64,000 nucleotides of DNA from Aquimarina sp. TRL1 (GCF_013365535.1 NZ_CP053590.1:1044501-1108500), one strand, 5' to 3'. Positions 15,490 to 24,493 are shown, counted from the stretch's first letter. Translations and numbers: made by a program. The notes: generated by a model from the letters alone, not told the origin.

Positions 15490-17211
15490 TTAATGATGTA
15501 TTGCTTCTTCTAAAATTTTTTCTGTTTCAAATTGTTTGTAATAGGTTAGTATAGTGATGGTTTGTTTTCCTGCTATTTTAAACACCCATCCATTTTTTCC
15601 ATCTATGATAGCTCCGTTCATTTCAAATACTTCTGCTACATTTCCAAAATTCTGAGGGCTGTTATAACTGGAAAAAGAGATGGGGGTTACTTTGGTACTT
15701 CCTGTAACAGTATCTTCTTCCAGTTTTAATACCCTAAACCTTTGTATTCCTGATAAAACAAACTTTACGTGCTTGACTATAGCAGGGTTAAAAGTGAAAT
15801 CTTCTCGTTTTCTATAATACCCATCATTAATAAGAACTTTATTACTCTCTCGACTATAGCTAATAAGATTTATAGCTCCATTGGTACTATCACTACTATA
15901 GATCATATCTCTATTATGGTCAATGGCTATCCCTGTCCCTACAATCCCTAAAAACAAAGTATCAACAACTGCATCATCACTATCTATAATAGAATAAGAA
16001 TTATCCCCCCTGTTTCCCACATAGAGCAATTCATTGGTTGGGTTGTAAATAATACGATATGGGTCAGCGCCTACAGGAATTGAATCTTTTACTGTATTGG
16101 TATCTATATCTATCGCAACAATAGCATTGTCTACAGCCGAAACTACATACAGCGTATTATTTTTGGGATTATATGCGCCTGTGGTCAAAGTATTACCTAC
16201 ATTTTCAATCGTATTCGTTACTACATTGTTAGTATCGATTACCGATATACTATTGTCATTTGAATTGACCACGTAGACATTTCCTGTATCAGGGACTACA
16301 GTAATATTCCTTGGTGCTTTTCCAACACTAATAGTTTCTATAACATTTCCTGTATCGGTATCAATTACACTAACCGTATCATCTGCAATATTTGCCACAT
16401 ACACCTTAGAATTAAAAGGATTAAAGACTATACCAATAGGTCGTTTCCCTACTTGTATCGTATTTATAACTTTTAATTCTGTATTAATTACCGTTACTCT
16501 ATCACCTATAATATTCGCCACGTAGACCCTTCCAAAGTTTGGGGAACTAGGTTGGCTATCGACGGTCAGGTCTACGGGCGAAACCCCAAAGGGGCTGCTA
16601 GCATTAGCAGTTATAGGTATAAGGGAAACAATAATTCCTTCTCTATTCAGTACGCTAATATTATGGGATAACTGATTTGCGATATAGGTAAACCCATTAA
16701 AAGGGTTGACAATAATTCCTTGTGGGTATATACCTGTACCTTGACTACTACTTATAGTTATAGTCCGAAATAAGTGATCCGATACCTCCCCTGGTAATGT
16801 GGAACTCAGTGGTGGTTTTTTATTGCCTGCCCATAATCGAACTTCCCGTTCCACATCTGATGTATTTGTAATGGTTAGCTGGGTGGTTTCATACTTATTT
16901 TGAAGGTTTTTATAAAAAGATTCATTATCCAATTTCGTAACACTTCTCTGTAAGCCTTTAAAAGTTCTCTTGGGTAGTCTTCTGATATAAGGGCGATTTT
17001 TTTGCACAAAAGAATCGTACCCTTCTGAGTGGATCAGTTCGGCAATCATAGCATCCTCTTTTTCCTCAGAGGATGCTTGATAGTTTTTCTTCTTAGCATT
17101 ATCTGATTTTGAGATTACAGTTTGATTCCTATCATCATCAAATATTACCCACCAAAGCGCTACAAGGGTAATCCCTGCTGTCATTAATGCTATTTCGGTA
17201 TTTTTTTTCAT
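15490..17211 (-). CDS. Coat-like protein with an inserted YVTN beta-propeller
   Basis: The 573 residues start with a membrane segment (about 7-24). At 112-132 comes LTITNTSDVEREVRLWAGN, close to LTVVVKNTSDVAAEAVVFGG of the acidic coat-like protein at 21054-21965. Residues about 160-455 form some seven YVTN repeats (VYVANIADDTVSVIDTDTG and variants), a beta-propeller. After it the coat-like sequence resumes: VKHVKFVLSGIQRFRVLKL, FSSYNSPQNFGN and GKQTITILTYYK, matching MKYSVSNPLQFDNVLKL, ATSPQNFTQ and TTAVFTFTIKAR of the other protein. I read it as a paralogue with a propeller in one surface loop, perhaps a host-binding spike. The stop overlaps the start of the propeller gene's upstream neighbour by a few bases. 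Confidence 0.7.
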   Translation of the reverse strand: MKKNTEIALMTAGITLVALWWVIFDDDRNQTVISKSDNAKKKNYQASSEEKEDAMIAELIHSEGYDSFVQKNRPYIRRLPKRTFKGLQRSVTKLDNESFYKNLQNKYETTQLTITNTSDVEREVRLWAGNKKPPLSSTLPGEVSDHLFRTITISSSQGTGIYPQGIIVNPFNGFTYIANQLSHNISVLNREGIIVSLIPITANASSPFGVSPVDLTVDSQPSSPNFGRVYVANIIGDRVTVINTELKVINTIQVGKRPIGIVFNPFNSKVYVANIADDTVSVIDTDTGNVIETISVGKAPRNITVVPDTGNVYVVNSNDNSISVIDTNNVVTNTIENVGNTLTTGAYNPKNNTLYVVSAVDNAIVAIDIDTNTVKDSIPVGADPYRIIYNPTNELLYVGNRGDNSYSIIDSDDAVVDTLFLGIVGTGIAIDHNRDMIYSSDSTNGAINLISYSRESNKVLINDGYYRKREDFTFNPAIVKHVKFVLSGIQRFRVLKLEEDTVTGSTKVTPISFSSYNSPQNFGNVAEVFEMNGAIIDGKNGWVFKIAGKQTITILTYYKQFETEKILEEAIHH

Positions 17212-17963
17212 TGCGCTAGTGTGTATTTGTCTATAAATTGGACAATCTCTTTGGTACGGTCTACTTGTGTTTTCCCGACTAATTCGGGATGTCTGCTAAA
17301 AATCTTAGTAGCCGCATATACCGCTTCTATTTTGGGAAAACCATAGTCCAAATAATGTCGAATCCCACATAAATCTGCTGTCGTCTCCCTACGGGTATTC
17401 AAAAACCAATGACAACCTTCGTGAGAAAGTATTGCCACCCTTACAGGTATCGTATAGGTTTTGAATAATCTTTGTGATATCTGAACCCTTGGCATTTTGC
17501 GATGTATCCTTGCGGGAGTAATTAGTTCTTTACCAAAGGCATCAACAATACTTGGTAAATACTGAAATAAAAACTCGCCTTTAGGGCTGTCATAAAACCC
17601 CGCAGGAACATATCCAGCTTTTTGAGCAAATTGGATGGCAAACTCCATAAAACGTTGATGTTCTGGAGTAGACCAAATCCGAGGTTCATTCATCATCGTA
17701 ACCTTAAAATCAAGGAGTTCAAGACTACCATCATCGCACTTATTTTTATCATACACCTCTAGTTCCAATTCTTCGGGAGAAACAGGCAAAGGAATTTTTA
17801 TGCTTCTTTTTTGTCCTCTTTCCAAATAGGCTTTTCTACGGAAATAGTGCGTATTTGGTGATAAAGGATCATATACTTTAAATCCTACATCCATTGCCTT
17901 TTTAACTTTTATAGTAATAACAATAGTAAACCGCTTTCTATTAGAAGGTATTGGAATGATCAT
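17208..17963 (-). CDS. HExxH-type putative metalloprotein of the virion module
   Basis: The 251 residues begin with a beta-rich domain (1-90). The second half has AILSHEGCHWFLNTRRETTADLCGI (about 187-211), where HEGCH is an HExxH zinc motif and the later Glu (in RRETTAD) a possible third ligand. This is the gluzincin-like layout, so it may be a protease that matures virion proteins or acts during entry. I do not know a family for the whole protein. It overlaps the downstream propeller gene by four bases. Confidence 0.6.
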   Translation of the reverse strand: MIIPIPSNRKRFTIVITIKVKKAMDVGFKVYDPLSPNTHYFRRKAYLERGQKRSIKIPLPVSPEELELEVYDKNKCDDGSLELLDFKVTMMNEPRIWSTPEHQRFMEFAIQFAQKAGYVPAGFYDSPKGEFLFQYLPSIVDAFGKELITPARIHRKMPRVQISQRLFKTYTIPVRVAILSHEGCHWFLNTRRETTADLCGIRHYLDYGFPKIEAVYAATKIFSRHPELVGKTQVDRTKEIVQFIDKYTLAQ

Positions 17964-17967
17964 CGTT

Positions 17968-18450
17968 TTACCCTTGATTAATGCTTACGTTTTTATTCTT
18001 CTGAGATTGATATACTAGTACTCCTATTCCTACTGCAACAACCCCTCCTACTAATGCATACACTACCATAGAATTGTCTTTCTTAGGAGTTCCTCTACTT
18101 GCTTCACTACCTAGTCCTACTTTAAAATCTGATGGAAGTCCCTGATTCTCTTCCTTAGACATTTCTGAAATTTGAATGGGGCTAGGTTTACTTACAATGG
18201 TATCAATTGCGCCACCTATAGCTGCTCCTCCACCTAAATCCCTGTACGCTTGTCCTAACTGCGAAAAAAAATTCCTTCTTTTTGCCCTTCTGGAAATTCG
18301 CCTGGGATTAGATCTTCTTTTGGCGCGTCTTGCTTTTCTAGCTGCACGCCTTTTAGCTCTTTTTTCCTTGTTTCCAAAAAATAAGAACTCATCATATGCT
18401 TCCTCACCTACGTGATCCGCTAACATCATTTCTGTTTCTCCTGCTATCAT
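17968..18450 (-). CDS. Arg-rich protein with C-terminal TM
   Basis: The 160 residues start with an acidic patch, then a dense basic stretch (about 29-65: KRAKRRAARKARRAKRRSN and RISRRAKRRN), a Gly-rich middle and a membrane segment (about 128-147). The basic stretch should bind nucleic acid, and the anchor would place it on the inner face of a membrane. This suits a linker between a virion membrane and packaged DNA. Confidence 0.55.
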   Translation of the reverse strand: MIAGETEMMLADHVGEEAYDEFLFFGNKEKRAKRRAARKARRAKRRSNPRRISRRAKRRNFFSQLGQAYRDLGGGAAIGGAIDTIVSKPSPIQISEMSKEENQGLPSDFKVGLGSEASRGTPKKDNSMVVYALVGGVVAVGIGVLVYQSQKNKNVSINQG

Positions 18451-18474
18451 TATTCTATGTTTTTAAGTTTTCGG

Positions 18475-18702
18475 TTATGTGATATACATGACATAAAGTG
18501 TCGAATCCATGGGATCAAATGACTTTGCATCATGCGGTTTCCCTACAAAAGGATATGATTTTGCATCTCCCGGAGCTAATGGTAAATTGTTTACCATTAC
18601 TTCAGAATCCCCAATATTTTTTACAGAAGCAAACAGAAACCCCAAAGGGATTTCTCCTGCATCCGTGAATGCTTGTTCAATAGTTTCAGCTATTACGTCC
18701 AT
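18475..18702 (-). CDS. Small beta-rich protein
   Basis: The 75 residues contain FASVKNIGDSEVMVNNLPLA, PGDAKSYPFVGKP and TLYVMYIT, a small beta sandwich by appearance. Proteins that decorate capsids or sit at vertices often look like this, but this is inference. The start lies inside the end of the upstream Arg-rich gene (17-base overlap). Confidence 0.5.
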   Translation of the reverse strand: MDVIAETIEQAFTDAGEIPLGFLFASVKNIGDSEVMVNNLPLAPGDAKSYPFVGKPHDAKSFDPMDSTLYVMYIT

Positions 18703-19486
18703 TTACTTCTATTTTAGTTTTCATTTTATACATTACAAATCCTGCTATAGCAAGTCCTAAAACAGCAACTCCAATAATATTTCTCATTTTCCGCTTGTTC
18801 TTTTCAACTTGTGGTTTCTCCTCCTTCTTTTTTTTCTCCATTACTTCTACACCTTTGGTTATCATATCTCGCTCTGTAACTGGTAATTCTTCTTCCATTG
18901 GTAGTATTGTCTCTTTTGAAATCCTTTTAGGCATTGGTCTTGCCCTACCTTTACCACTTCCATATCGCCTTTTGTATGGGATGACTATATCCTTGGATAC
19001 TTTGGGTTTCTGCCTTTTATTGATAACAAACACGGGATGGTTATTGCGTTTTGAAGGATCTCCCGACATTATAGGTCTTCCTCTTCTGCCAGGTTTTCTC
19101 ATACCTGTTTTTGAGATTCCTTTGTTTCCCTTCAAGTCTCTATGAATCGGATTCCCAAATTTGGCAAGCGGCATCCGAAATCGCTTTTTAATTGCTCCTG
19201 ATCTTGACACCATTCTGTTTCTGAAAGGGCCGCGATATCGTTTATCAAGTGTTCTTATAGCATGTCTTACGGGCCGACCTATAGCACGTCTTACAGGACG
19301 GGTTCTTCGCCTTCTTCTTCCAATCCCAACAGAACGTAGTATTCTATTTTTAGGATAGTTACCCATTAATCTACGCAACCCTCTACGTTTTTTCTTTTTT
19401 CGTAGTTTATGTCGTACTACATGATGTAAAAATGGGTCGTATTCCGAAGTCTCAAATTCATCTATATCTATTGGATAATCTATCAT
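18686..19486 (-). CDS. Protamine-like Arg-rich protein with C-terminal TM
   Basis: The 266 residues begin acidic (DYPIDIDEFETSEYDP). About 190 strongly basic residues follow, with runs such as RHKLRKKKKRRGLRRLMGN and GIGRRRRRTRPVRRAIGRP. Near the end come an acidic-basic helix (EKKKKEEKPQVEKNKRK) and a membrane segment (about 239-256). It lacks enzyme motifs. I infer a membrane-bound DNA-condensing protein of the virion. Confidence 0.55.
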   Translation of the reverse strand: MIDYPIDIDEFETSEYDPFLHHVVRHKLRKKKKRRGLRRLMGNYPKNRILRSVGIGRRRRRTRPVRRAIGRPVRHAIRTLDKRYRGPFRNRMVSRSGAIKKRFRMPLAKFGNPIHRDLKGNKGISKTGMRKPGRRGRPIMSGDPSKRNNHPVFVINKRQKPKVSKDIVIPYKRRYGSGKGRARPMPKRISKETILPMEEELPVTERDMITKGVEVMEKKKKEEKPQVEKNKRKMRNIIGVAVLGLAIAGFVMYKMKTKIEVNGRNS

Positions 19487-19510
19487 ATCATTTGCTTTTT
19501 CATTACTGGA

Positions 19511-20275
19511 TTATCTACCTGATATCGGTTGAGCTGGAGCTGGCATATATGGATAAGTAGGTTTTGAATTAGATTTAGCCATAAAAACCCCTACTATAGC
19601 TAAAAGGGCAATCCCTCCACCAGCAATAAGCATTGTATTTTGTTTTTTCTTTGCTTCTGCCTGTCTTCTAGTAGCTGCTTCTCTACGCCTTCTTTCTTCT
19701 ACTTCTCTTCGTCTTCGCTCGGCTGCTTCTCTACGTCTTCTTTCTTCTGCTTCTCTTCGTCTTCGCTCGGCTGCTTCTCGGCGCATTCTTTCCATTTGCC
19801 TTTGCATATCCCTTTTGGCTTGCGCTGCTTGTGCAGCAGCTCTACTTCGTGCTGCGGCTCTAATTCGTGCAGCAGCAGCATTTCCTCCTCCTCGGCTTCC
19901 TCCTTTATTTTTTCTTCGTTTAAAAAGACCTCCTACGATTCCTATTGCTCCTTTTGCCAGCGCTCCCCAAAATTCATCTTCATCCTCATCCCCATCATCA
20001 TAGGAACTAAAATCACTACGTTCTAAAGCAAGCATTTCTTTACCCTTGTATTGGATATGGATCGTCAATAATTGGCCCAAATCATCCTCAAACGTTGATG
20101 TGTTTGATTTTAGTAACTCCACCACTTCATTGATGAGTTGCTTTTTATTTGGGGTTCCTTTAAAGATGATCCCGTGTTTTGCCAACAAACCAATGACAGC
20201 CTTGGGTTTGGTCAAAATTAAATGACTGATTAGATTAATCGAATCGTTATATTTTTTTTGAAAACTCTGTTTCAT
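19511..20275 (-). CDS. Coiled-coil protein with C-terminal TM
   Basis: The 254 residues start with a helical domain (1-85; NSINLIS-like, KPKAVIGLLAKHGIIFKG). An acidic hinge (DDGDEDEDEF) is followed by a Gly/Arg-rich patch with KRRKNKGGSRGGG. A long repeat-rich helix of Glu and Arg (units RRREAEE / RRREAAE) leads to a membrane segment (about 215-233) and a Pro-rich tail. The helix probably forms a long charged coil or single alpha helix. The N-terminal domain resembles that of the next upstream gene in pattern (KPKAVIGLL versus NPGPIRKII), so the two may be related. Confidence 0.55.
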   Translation of the reverse strand: MKQSFQKKYNDSINLISHLILTKPKAVIGLLAKHGIIFKGTPNKKQLINEVVELLKSNTSTFEDDLGQLLTIHIQYKGKEMLALERSDFSSYDDGDEDEDEFWGALAKGAIGIVGGLFKRRKNKGGSRGGGNAAAARIRAAARSRAAAQAAQAKRDMQRQMERMRREAAERRRREAEERRRREAAERRRREVEERRRREAATRRQAEAKKKQNTMLIAGGGIALLAIVGVFMAKSNSKPTYPYMPAPAQPISGR

Positions 20276-20297
20276 CTCTCTTTACTGTTTTAATTTG

Positions 20298-20945
20298 TTA
20301 CGATTTACTCATACGTGTAGCTCCTACCAGATATCCTGCAATAAAAACCACACTTAATAGCACTAGTTCATCTTTTCCAAACTCCGACACTTTTTGAGGT
20401 ACTAAAACAGTAGGTGAAATTTCTTTGTCTTTTTCTGTAAGCTTTCTCTGGCGAATTTCATTCCACACCATCTGTACTTCTGACGCTAATTTCTGATCCT
20501 CTGGATTCGCGTTAGATCTTTTTACAATGCGATCATAATAGTTTTTAACTTCCTTGTCGCTTGCATCTGAAAATTGATCTAAGAAGCTATCTTCATCACC
20601 TGATCCGTTATAGTTGGAATGTCCGCACGCTCCGCAAAAATTATCGTCATTATTATAATTATCATTGTTACAAGAGTTACAAGGCTTCTTCTTTTCCTTT
20701 TTTTCAAGTGATAGAATAGCTTTCTTATCTGGGTGATGCCGTAGTATTTCAGAAATTATCGTCTTACCTTTCTTTTGTATCAGTTCTTTGGTTGCTTGAA
20801 CAAGTGTGCGCAAATCCTTTGGCACTTCATATCCACAATCAAAAATGATCTTACGTATGGGGCCTGGGTTACTTAACACGATATAGTCAATGCTATTTTG
20901 CGCTAAAACCTTAGTTCTATCTCCTTTTGATATCTTCATAAGCAT
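20298..20945 (-). CDS. Tail-anchored protein with Cys-rich linker
   Basis: The 215 residues have a helical N-terminal domain (about 18-75), then PCNSCNNDNYNNDDNFCGAC (about 88-107), a two-CxxC cluster that may bind zinc. A polar helix follows, and the last 25 residues form a membrane anchor (ELVLLSVVFIAGYLVGATRM). It fits the tail-anchored pattern of its neighbours. No known family was recognised. Confidence 0.55.
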   Translation of the reverse strand: MLMKISKGDRTKVLAQNSIDYIVLSNPGPIRKIIFDCGYEVPKDLRTLVQATKELIQKKGKTIISEILRHHPDKKAILSLEKKEKKKPCNSCNNDNYNNDDNFCGACGHSNYNGSGDEDSFLDQFSDASDKEVKNYYDRIVKRSNANPEDQKLASEVQMVWNEIRQRKLTEKDKEISPTVLVPQKVSEFGKDELVLLSVVFIAGYLVGATRMSKS

Positions 20946-21053
20946 TTGTTTGTGATTAAAAAAAGATCAGCCAAAGCCTTGGAATATTCCTATTGCTTTG
21001 GCCGTATCACTTTGGTAAGTTGTAGACCTAAAAGCCTACTTGCTTATCATTAA

Positions 21054-21965
21054 CTATCGGGGCCTACGTCTACGTAAGCTTGATATTGGATATCGACTTA
21101 CTCGTCTTGGTCTAGTCCATCTACCTACAGGTCTTCTACGAATTCGTCTACGTCTACGGGGACGGATTCCAAAAGCAGTTGATCTTTTTCTTCTACGGAT
21201 TAAATCAATCTGTGGTAGCCCAGTTGTTCTTGGAACTCTCGACAACTCCGCAACATTATTTCCTTTCAACAGGTTACCCATATTCGCTCTCGCCTTGATG
21301 GTGAAGGTGAATACTGCCGTAGTTTCTGGATTGATGGTAACACGCAAAGAATCTTGCCCAGTTACATTCAACTCGAAATTGTCGTCATCAATCAATTGCT
21401 GCGTAAAGTTCTGTGGACTTGTAGCATTACGCGGCTGATATACTCGAATGGTGTTCGATCCTGCTGCGGTTCTTTTAGTAAGCTTCAATACGTTATCAAA
21501 CTGCAATGGGTTTGATACTGAATACTTCATCCCCGAAATTTTGAAAGGGTTTGCCTTAGATTCTTCTCGAACTTCTTTATGGCTACTTTCTTCTACGGTA
21601 ACGGTAACTCCTGCTGGCTGCGCTGCTTCTTCGTTACCTCCAAACACAACCGCTTCGGCTGCAACATCAGAGGTGTTTTTTACAACTACAGTTAGGGTAC
21701 GATCATTCGGATCGATTCTACCAATGGAGGTACGGGTGTAATCGTCGTAACCATCCTCACCATAATCATCTACATACTCATCTTCATATTCCTCGTCATA
21801 ATCATCATATCCATCCTCATTGCCTTCAAAGCCTGAATCGAAATCATAATCATCTTCATCGTCGTAATCATTATACCCATCGTGCATTTCCATATCACCA
21901 TCATAATCATCATAACGATCTTCTGCATCGTCCTGATATCTCATTAGTTCATCATTGTAACTCAT
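21054..21965 (-). CDS. Coat-like beta protein with acidic head and Arg-rich tail (capsid candidate)
   Basis: The 303 residues have three parts: an Asp/Tyr-rich acidic head (about 10-75), a beta-rich body (88-228) and an extreme Arg-rich tail (256-303). The body starts LTVVVKNTSDVAAEAVVFGG and includes ATSPQNFTQ and TTAVFTFTIKARAN, which recur in the propeller protein at 15490-17211. It lacks a membrane segment, unlike most neighbours. The body could be a jelly roll with the tail binding DNA, so it is my best candidate for a coat protein. It is the second gene of the operon. Confidence 0.55.
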   Translation of the reverse strand: MSYNDELMRYQDDAEDRYDDYDGDMEMHDGYNDYDDEDDYDFDSGFEGNEDGYDDYDEEYEDEYVDDYGEDGYDDYTRTSIGRIDPNDRTLTVVVKNTSDVAAEAVVFGGNEEAAQPAGVTVTVEESSHKEVREESKANPFKISGMKYSVSNPLQFDNVLKLTKRTAAGSNTIRVYQPRNATSPQNFTQQLIDDDNFELNVTGQDSLRVTINPETTAVFTFTIKARANMGNLLKGNNVAELSRVPRTTGLPQIDLIRRRKRSTAFGIRPRRRRRIRRRPVGRWTRPRRVSRYPISSLRRRRPR

Positions 21966-22075
21966 TTTGTTTGATTTTTACCACGCTAAAAAGCGTAATG
22001 TTTGACATTTCTTAATCTCAAATCCTCTCTAACTTTTGATAACAAATGGCATCGATGATGCCCCTCTCTAAAGGG

Positions 22076-22252
22076 TTATCTTTTCTTGTTTGCGACTTGT
22101 AATTTTTTAGCTGCTGCTAGTTTTTTAGCTTTTCTTTTCTCTAACCAAGGAGCAACCTGAAAAGCCCCTACGGCGGTAAAAGCTATTGCTGATACAAGGA
22201 TTACTGCTCCTATAGCTTTGTAATCCAAATCTTTTTCGTTTGCCATTTTCAT
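22076..22252 (-). CDS. Small TM protein, first gene of the virion operon
   Basis: A 58-residue frame starts MKMANEKDLDYKAIGA, has one membrane segment (about 13-34) and ends in a basic tail (EKRKAKKLAAAKKLQVANKK). It shares the TM plus basic-tail pattern of the following genes. The first ATG (22252) or the third codon (22246) could be the start. It is 110 bases upstream of the coat-like gene and the first gene after the divergent gap. Confidence 0.55.
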   Translation of the reverse strand: MKMANEKDLDYKAIGAVILVSAIAFTAVGAFQVAPWLEKRKAKKLAAAKKLQVANKKR

Positions 22253-22564
22253 TTCTATTTTATGTGACTATTTGGCTATGGTTTCTAAACCTTTGAGTGC
22301 TAAATTGAGAAGCTATCTTGGAAATTCATTGCACATTTTTTACTACAGGGTTTCAAAAAAATGAGAAATTCAATGACAATAGTAGTTACCAAATGACAGA
22401 GTGTAGCAAAACTTTTTTTTCGCTTCGGACTATCAACTAGTAATCTGCTTGTTTATGAAAACAAGAATATACTTGACTTTAGTTCTTGAACATTGCCCCT
22501 ATCCTTTTTTGTGTTTTCATAGGAAATATTCTAATGTGTGATACGTAAATTACTTTAAAAGCAT
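22253..22564. other. Gap between the divergent virion operon and cargo
   Basis: No gene is seen. The AT-rich stretch lies between the first gene of the minus-strand virion operon and a plus-strand gene, so promoters for both should be here. I could not pick a convincing Bacteroidota -33/-7 pair. Confidence 0.5.
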
Positions 22565-22945
22565 TTGGTTCTCTCCAAAAATGTGTATAATTATTATTTC
22601 AATGATGCTTTAAAAAATGGAGCATTAGTAGTAGAAAATGATAAAGGAAAGACTAAATTGGATATGGGTATATATTACTTGATCAAGGTAGCTAAACCTT
22701 ATATGAAAAATGATGAAGTTTACTCTATTATCTGGAGGTTGACACAAAAATATAACGCTTTCAATTACTCTTCCCACCGTTTTCGTATCAATCCTAAGCA
22801 TTATGAAATGAATCTAAGACAGTTGACACTAAACTTAAAGAAATCATTGCATTATTTTGAATCTTCGTTTTATATTTTAAGTATTCTAGGTGTAATTATT
22901 TTCGGATATATTCTTAAAAGAAAAAGCAGCGCATATCAAAAATAA
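22565..22945 (+). CDS. Small tail-anchored protein
   Basis: The 126 residues start from TTG 22565 or an in-frame GTG a few codons later; there is no ATG near the front. A helical soluble domain (KNVYNYYFNDALKNGALVVE and KVAKPYMKNDEVYSIIWRL) is followed by a membrane segment (about 100-117) and a basic end. It is the first gene beyond the virion operon and opens the cargo region. The family is unknown. Confidence 0.5.
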   Translation: MVLSKNVYNYYFNDALKNGALVVENDKGKTKLDMGIYYLIKVAKPYMKNDEVYSIIWRLTQKYNAFNYSSHRFRINPKHYEMNLRQLTLNLKKSLHYFESSFYILSILGVIIFGYILKRKSSAYQK

Positions 22946-22970
22946 TCCGGATAAATGGGTTTAAATATTC

Positions 22971-23549
22971 TTACCACACATTTTTCCACTTCCCCTCTTC
23001 TTTAAGAAAAATCATCATTCTTCGATCATTTTCTCCGTGAAAACCTTCCTGTGAAATTACATATGATATAACAAACCCAATCGTATGCTTTTTATTAAAA
23101 ACAGGATAAGAATAACAAACAACCCATTCTTTTTTTCGATCATTTTTTATTGCCCGCCACCATTCTCTGGAAAACTCCTCATACGCTTTTTTATACGGAG
23201 CTAAATCAATCAAAGCTTCTCTGGTAATCTTGTTTTTATATGGGTAATATCGTATCGGTTCATTGTTTTCTACAGCAGCTCTTTGTTTTATCAAGTAATC
23301 CAAGTCCTTTTCGTCTAAATAGGTTAATTCTTCAACCGGATCTCCTCCATCCCTGCTTATTCCATTATTCTTTTCCCACCACAGAGAATCTGGCGGAATC
23401 ATCAGCTTATTATTAAGGAGTCTCTCCTCTGCATGTTTTTTATAAAAATCCTCTTCAATAAATCCTAAAATTTGCTGCACATCTTTATCCTTATCATATT
23501 GATGACAAGAAACACAGATAAGACATATAAATATACAATACCATTTCAT
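22971..23549 (-). CDS. Lipoprotein, probable immunity protein of the Hcp effector set
   Basis: The 192 residues begin with a lipoprotein signal (IFICLICVSC, Cys about 15). The mature part includes LDEKDLDYLIKQRAA, PYKKAYEEFSREWWRAI and VVCYSYPVFNKKHTIGFVIS. This aligns well with the lipoprotein at 46060-46644 (EEDLKYLSKQRN ... YAKKYKEFSPEW ... MYFSYPVFNKQGNISLVV). It lies directly downstream of the effector candidate, sharing the stop/start base. A lipid-anchored immunity protein facing the periplasm would suit a T6SS effector acting there. Confidence 0.65.
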   Translation of the reverse strand: MKWYCIFICLICVSCHQYDKDKDVQQILGFIEEDFYKKHAEERLLNNKLMIPPDSLWWEKNNGISRDGGDPVEELTYLDEKDLDYLIKQRAAVENNEPIRYYPYKNKITREALIDLAPYKKAYEEFSREWWRAIKNDRKKEWVVCYSYPVFNKKHTIGFVISYVISQEGFHGENDRRMMIFLKEEGKWKNVW

Positions 23550-24493
23550 CAGTACTCAGTATTTATTTGACTTCCTTTAGGTATTACTACATTTTTCAAT
23601 GCCTTATATTTTTTATCATGATCCGTAACTACACTTCTATACAATTTATCTCCAATGAGACCTCGTAAACTCTCCTGGAAAGATTTCATTTTGCGAAGCC
23701 CCTCATCACCTATATCTTGTGCATATGCTGCATGGTCATGTTTACCTTTATATCCCGTATCTCTTTGGAATATATCAAAACATGAATCAAGATCATTATT
23801 GCACCAAGCTTTCATAGCTGGTATCGCTTTTTTCCATGCATGAATAAAAAACTCATGTCCCATAGAATGACACATCTGTGCAATTACTCGCTCTTCATCC
23901 CATTTCTCTTCCTTTGCAGCTTCTATATAGTTTCTTATATAAACTTTAATAATTACTTTTAGATAGAAATCCTTAGGGCTGTTCTTTATTCTCTCTTTAT
24001 TACTTACAATCCAAAATGTTCGCACAGATCTTTCAGCATGCCACTTATACGCCTTTATTTTTCTGGGGCAACGTTGATGAAATTGGGTTATGGTACTCGC
24101 TAAAGCACCTCCTTTCATATCACTCATTTCTATAAAATGCAAGGCGTGAATGTCATAAAAATCTCCACGGCAAGTTGCCGTAAACACCTTTTCATTATCT
24201 AAAACGATGGAGTCTCCTTCATTTAAGAACAACCCAAACACTTCTTGTCCTTCGGGTGTCTTTAAAAACAACTTCAACGATTTGATAACCCAGGGGTGTA
24301 TAAATCCATCCTTTTTTTTATCTACTGTTTTAGTTATTTCTGTATCTTCACTTGTCCATATACAGTTCTCTATACAAGCTCTACTAACGAGTAATAGAGA
24401 AGGAATCTTACATTCTTCCTCTTTTATTTTCAGTTCCAGCGATCTGGAAAAACCTGCGATATTTAATTTAAATTCATTTCTACCCATTTTCAA
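23549..24493 (-). CDS. Putative T6SS effector (Hcp-linked)
   Basis: The 314 residues carry no signal peptide. The C-terminal third has CHSMGHEFFIHAWKKAIPAM (about 207-226), an HExxxH-like cluster, and DTGYKGKHDHAAYAQDIGDE further on with more His and Asp. These could form a metal centre, so a hydrolase acting on the cell envelope is possible. The gene sits between the Hcp-like gene (overlap four bases) and a lipoprotein, the standard order carrier-effector-immunity. Confidence 0.55.
   Translation of the reverse strand: MKMGRNEFKLNIAGFSRSLELKIKEEECKIPSLLLVSRACIENCIWTSEDTEITKTVDKKKDGFIHPWVIKSLKLFLKTPEGQEVFGLFLNEGDSIVLDNEKVFTATCRGDFYDIHALHFIEMSDMKGGALASTITQFHQRCPRKIKAYKWHAERSVRTFWIVSNKERIKNSPKDFYLKVIIKVYIRNYIEAAKEEKWDEERVIAQMCHSMGHEFFIHAWKKAIPAMKAWCNNDLDSCFDIFQRDTGYKGKHDHAAYAQDIGDEGLRKMKSFQESLRGLIGDKLYRSVVTDHDKKYKALKNVVIPKGSQINTEY

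Noticed and set aside
19640..20026. Long plus-strand open frame rich in Ser, Cys and Phe
   Set aside because: It is the antisense of the Glu/Arg repeat helix in the minus-strand coiled-coil gene and has no sign of being translated.
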